From assembly GCA_016000045.1 (NCBI GenBank), contig JAECQY010000005.1, positions 12,159 to 76,158 on the forward strand: a stretch of DNA of 64,000 nucleotides. The letters are read 5' to 3'. This document shows positions 54,208 to 63,912 of the stretch, one piece after another (the stretch's first letter is position 1; the number at the start of each line of letters is the position of its first letter). A model generated the notes under the pieces. It was not told the origin of the DNA, searched no databases, and saw only the letters and a list, made by a program, of their open reading frames with translations. The position numbers and the translations under genes are program-made. This DNA is from Myxococcaceae bacterium. GTDB lineage: Bacteria; Myxococcota; UBA727; JABDBI01.

Positions 54208-54710
54208 AAGGCCTCTGGATCGTCTTCAAGCATATTTTTAACAAGCCAGTCACGATTCTATATCCAGAACAAAAGCCCAAGCTCGCCCCTCGCTATCGTG
54301 GGCGCATTGTTCTCACGCGAGATCCCGATGGCCAAGAACGTTGTGTCGGCTGCTACCTGTGTTCGAGCGTCTGCCCGGTGGAGTGCATTAGCCTGGAAGC
54401 CGCACAAGACGAACAAACCGGCAGACGCTTTGCCAAAACATTTCGAATTAATTTCTCTCGGTGCATCTATTGTGGTTTTTGTGAAGATGCTTGCCCAACG
54501 GCTGCGATTCAGCTAACGCCAGACTTTGAAATGGCGGAAATGAAGCGCGAAAATATGGTTTATGAAAAAGAGCACTTGCTTATATCGGGAGAAGGCAAGA
54601 CTCCGGGATACAATTATTACAAGGTCTCCGGCCTCGCCATTGAAGGCAAAGGCAAGGGCTTTGGACAAGACGAAGAAGCCCCCATTGATATTCGGAGCCT
54701 CATGCCATGA
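54192..54710 (+). CDS. nuoI: NADH-quinone oxidoreductase subunit I
   Basis: 172 residues from the ATG at 54192, inside the end of nuoH; the longer frame upstream is nuoH sequence out of frame. NuoI holds clusters N6a and N6b in two ferredoxin motifs, [12 protein letters not shown] and [12 protein letters not shown], separated by the usual ~35 residues. [20 protein letters not shown] is the standard lead-in. The C-terminus is extended by ~40 residues beyond the core. Its stop overlaps nuoJ by four bases. Confidence 0.96.
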   Translation: MLSILEGLWIVFKHIFNKPVTILYPEQKPKLAPRYRGRIVLTRDPDGQERCVGCYLCSSVCPVECISLEAAQDEQTGRRFAKTFRINFSRCIYCGFCEDACPTAAIQLTPDFEMAEMKRENMVYEKEHLLISGEGKTPGYNYYKVSGLAIEGKGKGFGQDEEAPIDIRSLMP

Positions 54711-55162
54711 CACTTTGGTTTTATTTTAGCTCTAGCTTAGCGATTCTAGCAACGCTTCTATCAATACTCTCGAAGCATGCAGTGCACGCGTTGCTGTATT
54801 TCGTGTTATCCATTTTGAGCTTGGCGATGACGCTTCAAGAGCTTGGAGCTTCGTTCGCAGCGGTTTTGGAAGTAATGATCTATGCCGGCGCAATCATGGT
54901 ACTGTTTGTTTTGGTGGTGATGCTGCTCAATCCCAATCGCGAATTGCAACACAGAAATCTGCTGGCGCCGGCTTTCTTGGCTGCGGCCCTCCTGTTTGAG
55001 CTTTTGTTCAAAAAAGTTTCGGTCTCGCCAGGACCTCTTCATCCGATGAATCACCCTCCATGGCTGGCGTCGATTTTCCGAGATTATGGAACTTTGGTTG
55101 AATTGAGCTCCTTTGTTCTTTTAGCGGGTCTCTTGGTTGCTTTTCGGGTCAGTCGCAAATGA
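54707..55162 (+). CDS. nuoJ: NADH-quinone oxidoreductase subunit J
   Basis: 151 residues with five hydrophobic helices (ND6 type). The third helix has the conserved [19 protein letters not shown], including the Tyr-Ala-Gly break that forms a pi-bulge in known complex I structures. The [15 protein letters not shown] segment comes before it. It starts and ends with ATGA overlaps to nuoI and nuoK. Confidence 0.95.
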   Translation: MTLWFYFSSSLAILATLLSILSKHAVHALLYFVLSILSLAMTLQELGASFAAVLEVMIYAGAIMVLFVLVVMLLNPNRELQHRNLLAPAFLAAALLFELLFKKVSVSPGPLHPMNHPPWLASIFRDYGTLVELSSFVLLAGLLVAFRVSRK

Positions 55163-55431
55163 ACAGTATTTTGATCGTCTCCAGCATGTTATTTACCCTC
55201 GGGGTCTTCGGCATTTTAGTGCGTCGAAGTCTTTTGTTCATCCTACTCAGCCTTGAAATCATGCTGAACGCAGCGGCTTTCGCATTTGTTGGGATCTCAA
55301 CCCTACAAGGCAACCCAGAGGGTCAGGTGATGTTTTTGTGGATCGCTGCGGTGGCGGCGGCTGAAATCGGCATCGGGCTTTCGCTGATCATCGCTTACAA
55401 CCGCGTCTTTAAAACGATTGACTTAGGATAA
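55159..55431 (+). CDS. nuoK: NADH-quinone oxidoreductase subunit K
   Basis: 90 residues, three membrane helices (ND4L type), a little shorter than the ~100 of E. coli. The second helix LLFILLSLEIMLNAAAFAF holds the conserved membrane Glu, and the third helix AAVAAAEIGIGLSLIIAYNR holds the second Glu. Both are needed for proton pumping in known enzymes. It overlaps nuoJ by four bases and is five bases ahead of nuoL. Confidence 0.95.
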   Translation: MNSILIVSSMLFTLGVFGILVRRSLLFILLSLEIMLNAAAFAFVGISTLQGNPEGQVMFLWIAAVAAAEIGIGLSLIIAYNRVFKTIDLG

Positions 55432-55436
55432 CCCTC

Positions 55437-57251
55437 ATGCAACTGGCGCTGATTCCTGCTTTTCCCCTCTTCGCATCCGTTGCGCTGGCTTGCGCTGGCG
55501 GCAAATTCTCTCAGAAAACCGTCTCGGTTCTGGGAGTTTTGGGCATCGGGCTTTCTTTCGCCGTTTCTTTATCCACGCTGATCGGGTTTCGTCAAGAAGC
55601 CATCGAATTTCAAGCCTACCGCGAAGTTTTATGGACGTGGATTCCTTTCTATTCTTCCGAAATTGATAGTGCGACGATTCAAATGGCATTCTATCTTGAC
55701 TCTCTCTCCGCCATCATGCTGATGGTTGTCACCTTTATTTCAACCCTCATTGCGATTTTTTCGCTTGCGTTCATGGAAGAGGATGCTGATTTTGCCTGGT
55801 TCTTCGCGTGCATGAATCTGTTTGTCACGTTGATGCTGGTGCTGGTACTCGCAGACAACTTACTGGTCCTTTTTCTCGGCTGGGAAGGCATTGGCTTGAC
55901 CAGTTATCTGCTCATCGGGTTTTGGCGACAAGAAAGCGCCAACGGCCTTGCTGCGATGAAAGCCTTTATCACTACTCGAATCGGCGACGTTTGCTTGTTG
56001 TTTGGCCTGTTTTTCTTATTCGCCAGTTTTGGGACCCTCAATATTGCAGAGACTTTGGATTTGGCAAGCGCGAATTGGCCTGTGAATTCCAAACTTGCCA
56101 CCCTCACAGCACTCTGTTTCTTGGCTGGAGCCGTCGGAAAATCGGCTCAAGTCCCTCTGCAGGCCTGGCTCGCGGATGCCATGCGAGGCCCTACGCCCGT
56201 CAGCGCCCTCATCCATGCGGCGACCCTGGTCACCGCCGGAGTCTACCTGATTGCCCGCATGGGACCTTTATTTGCATTGGCCCCCATCGCCCAGGTTACC
56301 ACACTCCTCTTGGGAGCCGGAACCTTGCTGTTTGCCGGTATTGCAGCTCTTTGGCAAAACGATATCAAGCGCGTTTTAGCCTACTCCACCATGAGTCAGC
56401 TGGGCTATCTGTTTCTGGCTTTGGGAGCGGGAGCTTACTCGGCGGCCATCTTTCATTTGGTCACCCACGCGTGCTTCAAAGCCCTCTTGTTTTTGGCTGC
56501 GGGCGTGATCGGTTACCGTTATCATGAGTATCATTTGAGCAAAATTGGAGGTCTGAGCCAAGAACCTCGCATTGTTCAAAGCTCTTTTTTGATTGGTCTT
56601 GCTTGTTTAACCGCGATTCCGTTCGTCACGAGTGGCTTTTATAGCAAGGAAATGATCCTGGCAGAAGTCTATGCCTCTCCTCTAGGAGGAAAACTCGCTT
56701 GGTGCCTTGGCGCTTTCGGAGCGATGCTGACCGGCGCATACGCTTCACGGCTCTATTGCTTGATTTTTGTTCGAGAACCCGAGACGAAGACTTGGCCTTC
56801 GAAGCCGCTGAAGCAGCTCGACTGGCGAATGACCCTCCCGCTGAGCCTCTTAAGCCTCCTGGCTCTAGGGGTCGGATTTTTTCCCATTGCTTCCATCGCT
56901 CAAAAAAGCGTTCTGGAGTCTTTGCTTCCAGCCAAGCAAGCTCCCATATGGCTTGCAATCGCTACATCCTGTCTGGGAATTTTGGGAATTTTCATGGGAA
57001 CCAAACTGGGACTTGCGCCGGTCGAAAGAAATCTCAACGCCTGGTATGAATCGTTCTTCACCAAGCCTTATCAGTACTTGGCTCACTTTTTACAAGCGGA
57101 TCCGATTCGTGCTGCTTACCGCTTCATCGCACTCTTATGCGGACTTCTGCAAAGCTTTGCGAACGCTCTTCAGACAGGCCATATTCATCACTATCTCTCA
57201 GCGTTGATCCTTGCCATTTTAGCGATTTTGGCTTTCGTGGTGTTGACATGA
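55437..57251 (+). CDS. nuoL: NADH-quinone oxidoreductase subunit L
   Basis: 604 residues, the distal antiporter-like subunit (ND5 type) with the long lateral helix. Visible motifs are LFLGWEGIGLTSYLLIGFW (functional Glu), GAVGKSAQVPLQAWLADAM (Lys), and PTPVSALIHAATLVTAGVYL. The later half has AYSTMSQLGYLFLALG and HACFKALLFLAAG. The C-terminal ~120 residues give the lateral arm. Its stop overlaps nuoM (ATGA). Confidence 0.96.
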   Translation: MQLALIPAFPLFASVALACAGGKFSQKTVSVLGVLGIGLSFAVSLSTLIGFRQEAIEFQAYREVLWTWIPFYSSEIDSATIQMAFYLDSLSAIMLMVVTFISTLIAIFSLAFMEEDADFAWFFACMNLFVTLMLVLVLADNLLVLFLGWEGIGLTSYLLIGFWRQESANGLAAMKAFITTRIGDVCLLFGLFFLFASFGTLNIAETLDLASANWPVNSKLATLTALCFLAGAVGKSAQVPLQAWLADAMRGPTPVSALIHAATLVTAGVYLIARMGPLFALAPIAQVTTLLLGAGTLLFAGIAALWQNDIKRVLAYSTMSQLGYLFLALGAGAYSAAIFHLVTHACFKALLFLAAGVIGYRYHEYHLSKIGGLSQEPRIVQSSFLIGLACLTAIPFVTSGFYSKEMILAEVYASPLGGKLAWCLGAFGAMLTGAYASRLYCLIFVREPETKTWPSKPLKQLDWRMTLPLSLLSLLALGVGFFPIASIAQKSVLESLLPAKQAPIWLAIATSCLGILGIFMGTKLGLAPVERNLNAWYESFFTKPYQYLAHFLQADPIRAAYRFIALLCGLLQSFANALQTGHIHHYLSALILAILAILAFVVLT

Positions 57252-58615
57252 TTTTAGTCTATTTGCTGATCATACCTCTTCTCGCTGCACTTTTTTGCAG
57301 CCTATGCCTCAAAGCCTCTCAATGGATCGCAGCGGCTTGCCTGCTGACGGTATTCGCTTTGACTCTAGCCACCTATTGGCAGGGAGAATCTGCGGCTTCC
57401 TTAGAAGATCTTTGGCTCATGGAATTCCAATTTCATGAGTTTCATTTGGCCCTTGACGGGTTATCGTTTGTCTTGCTAATCGTCGCGGAGCTCATCGCTA
57501 TTTTGAGTTTGATTCTCGTTGCAGAAAAGCCCAAAGAACAAGCGCTGCTGCTCTTTTCTTTGGCTGGGCTATTCGGGATCTTATTGTCCAAAAATTTGCT
57601 GTGTTTCTTTGTTTTCTGGGAACTTGCGCTCTTGCCTGTTTATTTTTGGGTTTTGCTACTGGGTAAAGAACGCAAGAATTTTGCGGCTCTTCAGTTTATT
57701 GTACTGACACAACTGAGCGGACTTTTGCTTTTGGCGTCCATGGTCGCTTTGTACCAATCAACCGGGTCATTGGACCTGAACACGATCTCGACAGCCCATT
57801 TATCCAGATCTTCCGAATTCTGGATCGCTTTAGGGCTCACTTTGGCATTTTTGATCAAGCTGCCGGCCTTTCCATTTCATACTTGGATGCCCATTCTATT
57901 CAAAGAAGCTCCCACAGGTGCCATTTTATCGGGATTTATGATTAAGACCGGAGCCTACGGTATTCTGCGCTTTGTGCTACCTATTTTCCCTCGTGCAGCC
58001 ACTTATCTGGCCCCTTTTATGCTCTTCTTGGGAGCCATAGGTGTCCTCTATGGAGCGATTTTGGCTTTTTCACAAAAAAATCCTCGAAAGGTATTGGCCT
58101 ATTCGGCTTTAAGCCACGCGAGCCTACTGCTCATGGGACTCTTTTCAAATCACTTGTTGGCTCTGAGCGGTTCCATCGTCCTCATCGTTGTCCACGCTCT
58201 GGCAAGCACCGGGATGTTATTCGCGATCGAGGCTCATTTCGGCCTGACGCTCTTTTTTGCCATGGCGCTTTTGGGCCTACCGGGTCTCGGAAATTTTGTC
58301 GGAGAATTTTTACTGTTATTCGGCCTTTTTCAAGAACACCCGATTGCTGCAAGCCTAGGAGCCCTTGGCTTGGTTCTGGGAGCTGCTTACTGGCTACGTC
58401 TTATCCTGCAGCTGTACTACGGAACTCAAAGACCCAACACACTATCCCCTGCCTCAGTGGCGGGCTGCACAGCCTTAGCGAGCCTTATCTTATGGATAGG
58501 TCTGTTCCCTGCTCCTTTGCTGGATCTGGTCGAACCGACTTGGATCGAAAGCCAAGCAGAACCGGAACCAGAGCAAGATTTTGAACTGAATTTTTTTGAA
58601 GGAGATGACACATGA
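57248..58615 (+). CDS. nuoM: NADH-quinone oxidoreductase subunit M
   Basis: 455 residues from the ATG at 57248, coupled to nuoL; shorter than the ~500-residue E. coli protein. An antiporter-like ND4-type subunit. FFVFWELALLPVYFWVLLLG holds the helix-5 Glu, LIKLPAFPFHTWMP the Lys of helix 7, and APTGAILSGFMIKTGAYGIL follows. AYSALSHASLLLMGL is the later channel region. The C-terminus ends in an acidic tail (EPEPEQDFELNFFEGDDT) that is unlike common NuoM ends. It overlaps nuoN by four bases. Confidence 0.93.
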   Translation: MILVYLLIIPLLAALFCSLCLKASQWIAAACLLTVFALTLATYWQGESAASLEDLWLMEFQFHEFHLALDGLSFVLLIVAELIAILSLILVAEKPKEQALLLFSLAGLFGILLSKNLLCFFVFWELALLPVYFWVLLLGKERKNFAALQFIVLTQLSGLLLLASMVALYQSTGSLDLNTISTAHLSRSSEFWIALGLTLAFLIKLPAFPFHTWMPILFKEAPTGAILSGFMIKTGAYGILRFVLPIFPRAATYLAPFMLFLGAIGVLYGAILAFSQKNPRKVLAYSALSHASLLLMGLFSNHLLALSGSIVLIVVHALASTGMLFAIEAHFGLTLFFAMALLGLPGLGNFVGEFLLLFGLFQEHPIAASLGALGLVLGAAYWLRLILQLYYGTQRPNTLSPASVAGCTALASLILWIGLFPAPLLDLVEPTWIESQAEPEPEQDFELNFFEGDDT

Positions 58616-59688
58616 CTCCATTGGAAACCAAACTCCTGCCACTTGGGCTTGCCATCGCCTGGTTATTGATCCAGGCTTCTTTTCGTCGTTCCAGAATTCT
58701 TGCGCAACTTGTTTCGCTTGCACCGCTGTGGATAACCCTGATGCTGTCCAGCAATCGTTGGGATCACTTGGTGTTAGCATCCGCTATCGGAACTTTGTTG
58801 CTGTCCTTTTATCGCATCCAAGAACATCACGAAGAATTCGGAATGCTTCTGTTGCTCACCACCCTGGGTGCCTTGACCCTGGTCGCCGCGGAAGACTTTA
58901 TGACTTTTTTCATCGGCCTTGAGCTCATGACTTTACCGGTGTACGGGCTTATCGCTTGGCACCCAACCCATCCTCAGCCACTGCACTCTGGCTTGAAGTA
59001 CTTGATTTTGTCTGGAGTCTCCACAGCCACTTTGCTTTTGGGAATCGCGTTCACGTATGCACAATCCGGCACCCTTCGTCTTGCCTTAGCCAGTCCGCTG
59101 GGAAGCGCACTGATTTTAGTCGGCATCGGCTTTAAACTCAGTCTCGTTCCCTTTCATCTTTGGACAGGAGATGTTTACGCAGACTCTCCGTGGTGCGCAA
59201 TGAGTACCCTAGCCACCGTTTCGAAAGCAGCCGTGATCAGCCTACTTCCCAAGTTAAACTTTGACCCGAAGAACCTCAAAGTTTTGGGCCTTATCGCCAT
59301 TCTATCCATGCTAGGAGGCAGCCTGCTCATGCTGCGACAACAAAATCTAGCTCGATTTCTAGCCTATTCTTCGATCGCGCACATGGGTTTTGCCCTCGCG
59401 GGTTGGATGGTCCAAGCGGATATTACCTACTACATGGCTGCCTATCTTCTATCCGTTTGGATCTTACTGGCAGGTTCGAACTCTCGATTCTTCACGATTC
59501 TTGGGTTATTTTCGCTCATGGGATTGCCGGTATTGCCTCTATTTTGGGGAAAATATCAGATTCTTCTTTTGGCATTTTCACATCGAAACTGGCCTTTGTT
59601 TGGATTTTTCCTTGCTTCCAGCCTGATTGGTGTCTATGGATACGCACGAATGATTGCAAAATCAACTCAAGAAAAGGTTATTCTATGA
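58612..59688 (+). CDS. nuoN: NADH-quinone oxidoreductase subunit N, short
   Basis: 358 residues, clearly shorter than the ~480 of most NuoN proteins, so several of the usual 14 helices are missing, apparently at both ends. The core is kept: FIGLELMTLPVYGLIAWHP (helix-5 Glu), GIGFKLSLVPFHLWTGDVY (Lys-containing helix 7), and RFLAYSSIAHMGFALAG (helix 12 region). The frame is intact, so this looks like a reduced version rather than a broken gene. Its stop overlaps the next gene's ATG. Confidence 0.88.
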   Translation: MTPLETKLLPLGLAIAWLLIQASFRRSRILAQLVSLAPLWITLMLSSNRWDHLVLASAIGTLLLSFYRIQEHHEEFGMLLLLTTLGALTLVAAEDFMTFFIGLELMTLPVYGLIAWHPTHPQPLHSGLKYLILSGVSTATLLLGIAFTYAQSGTLRLALASPLGSALILVGIGFKLSLVPFHLWTGDVYADSPWCAMSTLATVSKAAVISLLPKLNFDPKNLKVLGLIAILSMLGGSLLMLRQQNLARFLAYSSIAHMGFALAGWMVQADITYYMAAYLLSVWILLAGSNSRFFTILGLFSLMGLPVLPLFWGKYQILLLAFSHRNWPLFGFFLASSLIGVYGYARMIAKSTQEKVIL

Positions 59689-60545
59689 AATCAGCGATGG
59701 TTTTTTCTTTGCTGTTTGGAGTCCTGAGCTGCACTCCCAAGGCTCCGCCCTCGCCTGTGCACGTTCCTTTGATCGGCATTCCTCTCGAAGGCTTAAGCGC
59801 GGTTCAGTTGTCTTGGCTGAGCAAGTTACTGAACACCGAAATTTGCCCCTGCACCGAATGCGCTCAGTCCTTTGCCGAGTGCTTACCCAAATGCAAGCCT
59901 GCTCGTTTGCTCGCAACTTGGGCAACCGACCGCTTAAGAGAAGGTGTACCGCCCGAAGCGATGCAATCCGCCATCAGCCAAGAAATCAACTCCGGCTTTG
60001 GTACCCAGCCTCAACTGATCGATTTGGATGGTTATTCCAAGGGAAGCCCCCAGGCTCCCATCACCCTCGTTGAATTTGCTGATTTTGAGTGCGCTCATTG
60101 CAAAACGACCACTCAAACACTCGATCAACTCTTAAAGCTTCACCCCCGAGACCTTCGGCTGATCTATAAGCATTTTCCCTTAGAAGGCCATAAAATGGCT
60201 AAGCAAGCCAGCCTTGCCGCAGAAGCCGCTGGGCTTCAGGGTCGTTTTTGGCCCATGCATCAATTGCTTTTTGAGGCCTCTCATTTAAGCTCCGAGTCTT
60301 TCGAAGCCCATGCAAAAAAGTTGGGTTTAAATTTAAATCGATTCAAACAAGATCTTCAATCGCCTAAAATTCAAAAACGTCTCGAGCAAAATTTAGAAGA
60401 GGGCCAGCTCTTGGGAGTCGAAGGAACACCCAGCCTGTTTTTTAACGGACGGCCTTTTCATCTGTCCACGGATCTAAGAGGTCTTGAACTTCGTTTGGCT
60501 ATGGAAAAATCACGCTCCGAAAGCACCTGCAGGGAAAAACCCTAG
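59685..60545 (+). CDS. DsbA-like thiol oxidoreductase lipoprotein
   Basis: 286 residues from the ATG at 59685 (ATGA overlap with nuoN). A lipoprotein signal is visible: MKSAMVFSLLFGVLSC with the lipobox Cys at residue 16. Next is a short Cys-rich domain, CPCTECAQSFAECLPKC, then a thioredoxin-fold DsbA/Thioredoxin_4 domain with LVEFADFECAHCKTT (CxxC), a helical insertion and the cis-Pro loop VEGTPSLFFNGR. Such proteins act in periplasmic disulfide exchange or cytochrome c/copper protein assembly. Coupling to nuoN suggests a link with respiratory enzyme biogenesis, but this is inference. Membrane-anchored on the periplasmic side. Confidence 0.85.
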   Translation: MKSAMVFSLLFGVLSCTPKAPPSPVHVPLIGIPLEGLSAVQLSWLSKLLNTEICPCTECAQSFAECLPKCKPARLLATWATDRLREGVPPEAMQSAISQEINSGFGTQPQLIDLDGYSKGSPQAPITLVEFADFECAHCKTTTQTLDQLLKLHPRDLRLIYKHFPLEGHKMAKQASLAAEAAGLQGRFWPMHQLLFEASHLSSESFEAHAKKLGLNLNRFKQDLQSPKIQKRLEQNLEEGQLLGVEGTPSLFFNGRPFHLSTDLRGLELRLAMEKSRSESTCREKP

Positions 60546-60589
60546 GTTTCAATCAATTTAGAATTGACAGAATATAAGGATTTGATAAA

Positions 60590-61642
60590 TTGGTTTTAGT
60601 GATTAAATTGCTCAAAAATTCTGTTTTTTTTATCATTTTATTGCTTACTGCATGCAATCCGAGCTGGAATCTAAGCTCTGAAAAAACGCAAAAAATCCCG
60701 CTCGACACGCGCGATTGGCAAAAGAGACCTCTCGAAGGAGAGGACCCGCCAGAGCACCCATTGGCTCCCGAAGAGCTCATTCTGCCGATTCGCCAATTGA
60801 AGCTTATTCTCACAAACGATACGCAAGAACAGCTTGCCCTCTTTGCCGTGAAACTACGCGAGCAAGCGTCGCCTCTGCTCAACGTTTCCAACTTTCTTAG
60901 CGTGGCTCAGGTTGCTGAGTCTGTTGGAAAAGACGATGAACTGTTGAAAAATCTGTTTAGATGGCTACGCCTTTTGATGGATGTCCAATCGCAAAAACAA
61001 ACAGAGACAAACCCAACGATTCCGAAATTTCGCGAGATTGCTCAGAGCGAGGAAGCGCTTTTAGCTTTGCTGAGCATCCTGCAATATTCTAAGCTCGAGG
61101 ATTGGAAACTGCTCCGTGACATATTCATACAAGCAAGCACCCATTCGAATGAACGCGATGCTTTTCTTTGCGCTCAGATCCAGGCTTCCAATCAAAGCTG
61201 GTGGGTAGACTACCTGCCCAATTGGATCCGAGAACGAGCCCTGCAATGCAGATGCCAAGGATCGGATTCGCTCATTCGCAGTTTAAATCAATTCTCACGA
61301 ACGGAACTTAAAACCAAACTGGATGCTTTGAAGCCTTTGGGCTTATCCAACGATTTGGATGATCAAGAAATCACTTGGGCCGGAATCCGTCTCTTGCCGT
61401 TCCTGAGTCACCTGCCCCTGGATCGATGGACCACGATACAGCTCTGGGACTCCAAGACACTCCAAGACATGTTGCTTTCACTAGCAGAACTCGCTGAACT
61501 GGTGGACTCTGCTCCCAAGCTCACTCCAGAAGAAACTGCGTTGAGCAAAACTCTATTTCAAGAACTTTATCAATATTATTCGGATCATCCGACCGATCCA
61601 ATCGTTCCAGAATACCTAAAAAATCCAGGAGAAGGCGAATGA
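60590..61642 (+). CDS. Lipoprotein of unknown function
   Basis: 350 residues from a TTG at 60590 (a GTG nine bases later is also possible). The N-terminus is a lipoprotein signal, NSVFFIILLLTACNPS, with lipobox LTAC. The mature part is helical and fairly charged, with no Cys clusters except CRCQGSD, and no domain I know. A Pro/Glu-rich spacer (EGEDPPEHPLAPEE) follows the lipidation site. It ends in four-base overlap with a second lipoprotein gene. Probably periplasmic-facing at either membrane. Confidence 0.65.
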   Translation: MVLVIKLLKNSVFFIILLLTACNPSWNLSSEKTQKIPLDTRDWQKRPLEGEDPPEHPLAPEELILPIRQLKLILTNDTQEQLALFAVKLREQASPLLNVSNFLSVAQVAESVGKDDELLKNLFRWLRLLMDVQSQKQTETNPTIPKFREIAQSEEALLALLSILQYSKLEDWKLLRDIFIQASTHSNERDAFLCAQIQASNQSWWVDYLPNWIRERALQCRCQGSDSLIRSLNQFSRTELKTKLDALKPLGLSNDLDDQEITWAGIRLLPFLSHLPLDRWTTIQLWDSKTLQDMLLSLAELAELVDSAPKLTPEETALSKTLFQELYQYYSDHPTDPIVPEYLKNPGEGE

Positions 61643-62601
61643 CTCGAAACTATTTTTATATTGCCTTTGTCCTGTTTCTTGCCTGTACCCCCAAAGGTCA
61701 ATCGAAATCTCCGTCGACGCCCAAGCCTGCGACAGAATCAACGTTGAATATTCTCCAAGAAGCCCTCCAGCAAACAGGGGTTTGCTCTCCAGAAAAAGCG
61801 GAAATCATCCAGGCCAACGAAGCTCTTCTAATCGCCTGGATCGACTTCATCTCATCGCAACTCTCTCAAACTTGGACCTTCTCTCCGTCGACGCCCATCG
61901 ACATAGGCCCGATGGCGGCTCAGTATTACAAACGCAGCGATCAGGCTACACTGGGAAACGATCTGGTTGGAATTGTGAAGAGCGAAAACTTTGCACAGAT
62001 GCGAAACGATACTGCCGATTGGCTAAGAGGTTTAGCGAACAATCAAGACCTTCTCGATCAACTCGTTCGCCTCAAAGAAGCCCTTGACTCCGACGCTGGA
62101 GCATCGATCGAAAGCCTATTCAAGATTCTGGCTACGCATCGCGTGGCTCAGAGGGATTTGCTTTCGAGTCTTAAAGTTTTTTCCTGCCCCAACCCCAGCG
62201 ATCAAGATATTACGAACTCCTTATACCTTCCTGGCTTGCTACATGAAATGGAGCCACACATCTCTTCTATCCTCGTTGAGCCTTTATTAAATAGCCTCTT
62301 CGCGCTTCAAAAATACGATCTCAATCCCCCTGGGCGCTTGATAGCCTTTCTAAACCTGGCTCAACAACACTCAAATCGGAGCGATATCTGTTCCATCTCT
62401 TCCCTGAAACCCTATCGACCTTTCCTTCAGACACTGGCTTTTTTGGCCGCTGAACATCGAGGAATTCGGCTCTTGGATCTCATGATTCAAATCATGAGTC
62501 TAAACGATGCAGATCATTGCCAAAGCAGAGGCATCCGCCAAATTGAATCGAAGGATCTGAGCGATTTTCTTTTGCGTTTGGCTCATTTGCTCGCAACTTA
62601 A
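61639..62601 (+). CDS. Lipoprotein of unknown function, partner of the preceding gene
   Basis: 320 residues. MTRNYFYIAFVLFLACTPK is a lipoprotein signal with lipobox FLAC. The mature protein is helical, starting with a Ser/Pro/Lys spacer (QSKSPSTPKPATES). The segments EALLIAWIDFISSQL and AFLAAEHRGIRLLDLMIQIM are amphipathic helices. Two such lipoproteins in a row, of similar size and composition, may be distant paralogues, but I see no clear shared motif. Coupled to the preceding gene by ATGA. 120 bases follow before the next gene, with no recognised element. Confidence 0.65.
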   Translation: MTRNYFYIAFVLFLACTPKGQSKSPSTPKPATESTLNILQEALQQTGVCSPEKAEIIQANEALLIAWIDFISSQLSQTWTFSPSTPIDIGPMAAQYYKRSDQATLGNDLVGIVKSENFAQMRNDTADWLRGLANNQDLLDQLVRLKEALDSDAGASIESLFKILATHRVAQRDLLSSLKVFSCPNPSDQDITNSLYLPGLLHEMEPHISSILVEPLLNSLFALQKYDLNPPGRLIAFLNLAQQHSNRSDICSISSLKPYRPFLQTLAFLAAEHRGIRLLDLMIQIMSLNDADHCQSRGIRQIESKDLSDFLLRLAHLLAT

Positions 62602-62721
62602 CGCATCGGGCTTCAAAACCAAGGCCTTGAGAACTTTCACGAATGTACTATGAGGGCTGCAGTATGAAATCCGCTTTTCCGCTTTTCCTAAAACCACTCA
62701 GGACTCGCCTTTAGAAACATC

Positions 62722-63912
62722 ATGAAAAATACCTTATTTAAGCTCATCGGGCTTTTCTGGCCCATTGCTGCATTAGCCGGTCCGATAGAAGATGTTTTTG
62801 GCGCGGGAGCTCGAAATAAAGCACTGGGTGGAGCAGGAGTCGCTATTGCGGAGGACTATACAGCCACTTTCTACAACCCATCGCTTCTGTCTTTTTGTCG
62901 AGGAAGCCGACTCTCGCTGGGTTATGATTACGTGCACACTGGCCTTCATGCTACACCGCCAGCAGAACAGCTGAACCATTACCAGTCCATGAACTTAGGC
63001 TTATGCCTCAAGCCTCTGAGTACCGTCGGAATTGGCATTTATACCAACTTAAGCCTAGGCCCCATCGAATTTAACCCCAAAACAGAGGACACAACGCCTA
63101 CCTTTGTTCTCTACGGACCAGATCTCAAAGCATTTTCCATGATCATGGCAGTCGGATACGCTCCTTTTCCGTGGCTGACGATCGGAGCCGGCGCCAGTCT
63201 ATCGACTTCTGTCAAGCTTGGAGCCAATCTCAATACCTCCATCGGAGCGCAAACTCCCGTTTCCGCTGAATTTCCGACGCAGATCTCTCCAATCTTAGGG
63301 GCACTCGTCGGGATTACGGGAGTTCCCATTCCTGAGTTAAAGCTTTCTTTGGTCTATCGTTCCACGAGCTATGGAGCCATCGACATCGTTCAGAAAACAG
63401 ATTTGTACAACCAACCTTTGATCACCATCAACACCCAAGGATACCTAGCCTATTCGCCTCACCAGCTTGCTTTCGGCTCTTCTTACGTGTTTGATCACCG
63501 ACTGATGGTGTCTGCGGATGCCACGCTTTATTTTTGGTCCGCTTATCCAGGTCGCTACCTGGAAATTGTCACCTCTCAAGCCTCCACTTTCGCTCCAGGA
63601 AAAACCATCTCCCAGGGAGGAAATCCTGGCTTTAGCAACATCTTGGTCCCTCGATTCGGTCTTGAGTACGAGGTGTGGGATAAACTTAAACTCCGAGCTG
63701 GCTACTCTTACCGTTCAAGCCCAGTGGCAGATAACAGCTCTCTTTTGTTGGATGCCGCTGCCAATCGTTTTTCCCTCGGAGCCGGGTATGAATTTCAGCT
63801 CTATCAAAATATTTTTCTCATCACAGACGTCTTTTTCTCAGCCGATGTCCTTCGAAACAATCGGGGTAGCGTTTTGAATATGGGTATACTAATAGGCGCT
63901 GAATATGACTGA
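62722..63912 (+). CDS. FadL/OmpP1-family outer-membrane protein
   Basis: 396 residues with a signal peptide ending ALAG. The mature start, [20 protein letters not shown] followed by [11 protein letters not shown], is the standard FadL-type hatch region (GARxxALGGA...NPA). The rest alternates hydrophobic and polar residues as in a 14-strand beta-barrel, with [19 protein letters not shown] near the end. FadL proteins move fatty acids or other hydrophobic molecules across the outer membrane; the substrate here is unknown. The last eight bases overlap the next gene. Confidence 0.85.
   Translation: MKNTLFKLIGLFWPIAALAGPIEDVFGAGARNKALGGAGVAIAEDYTATFYNPSLLSFCRGSRLSLGYDYVHTGLHATPPAEQLNHYQSMNLGLCLKPLSTVGIGIYTNLSLGPIEFNPKTEDTTPTFVLYGPDLKAFSMIMAVGYAPFPWLTIGAGASLSTSVKLGANLNTSIGAQTPVSAEFPTQISPILGALVGITGVPIPELKLSLVYRSTSYGAIDIVQKTDLYNQPLITINTQGYLAYSPHQLAFGSSYVFDHRLMVSADATLYFWSAYPGRYLEIVTSQASTFAPGKTISQGGNPGFSNILVPRFGLEYEVWDKLKLRAGYSYRSSPVADNSSLLLDAAANRFSLGAGYEFQLYQNIFLITDVFFSADVLRNNRGSVLNMGILIGAEYD

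Noticed and set aside
55808-56527. A 239-codon open frame overlapping nuoL in another frame
   Set aside because: It is rich in Arg, His and Ser, as expected from an out-of-frame reading of a membrane protein gene; nuoL motifs cover the same bases.
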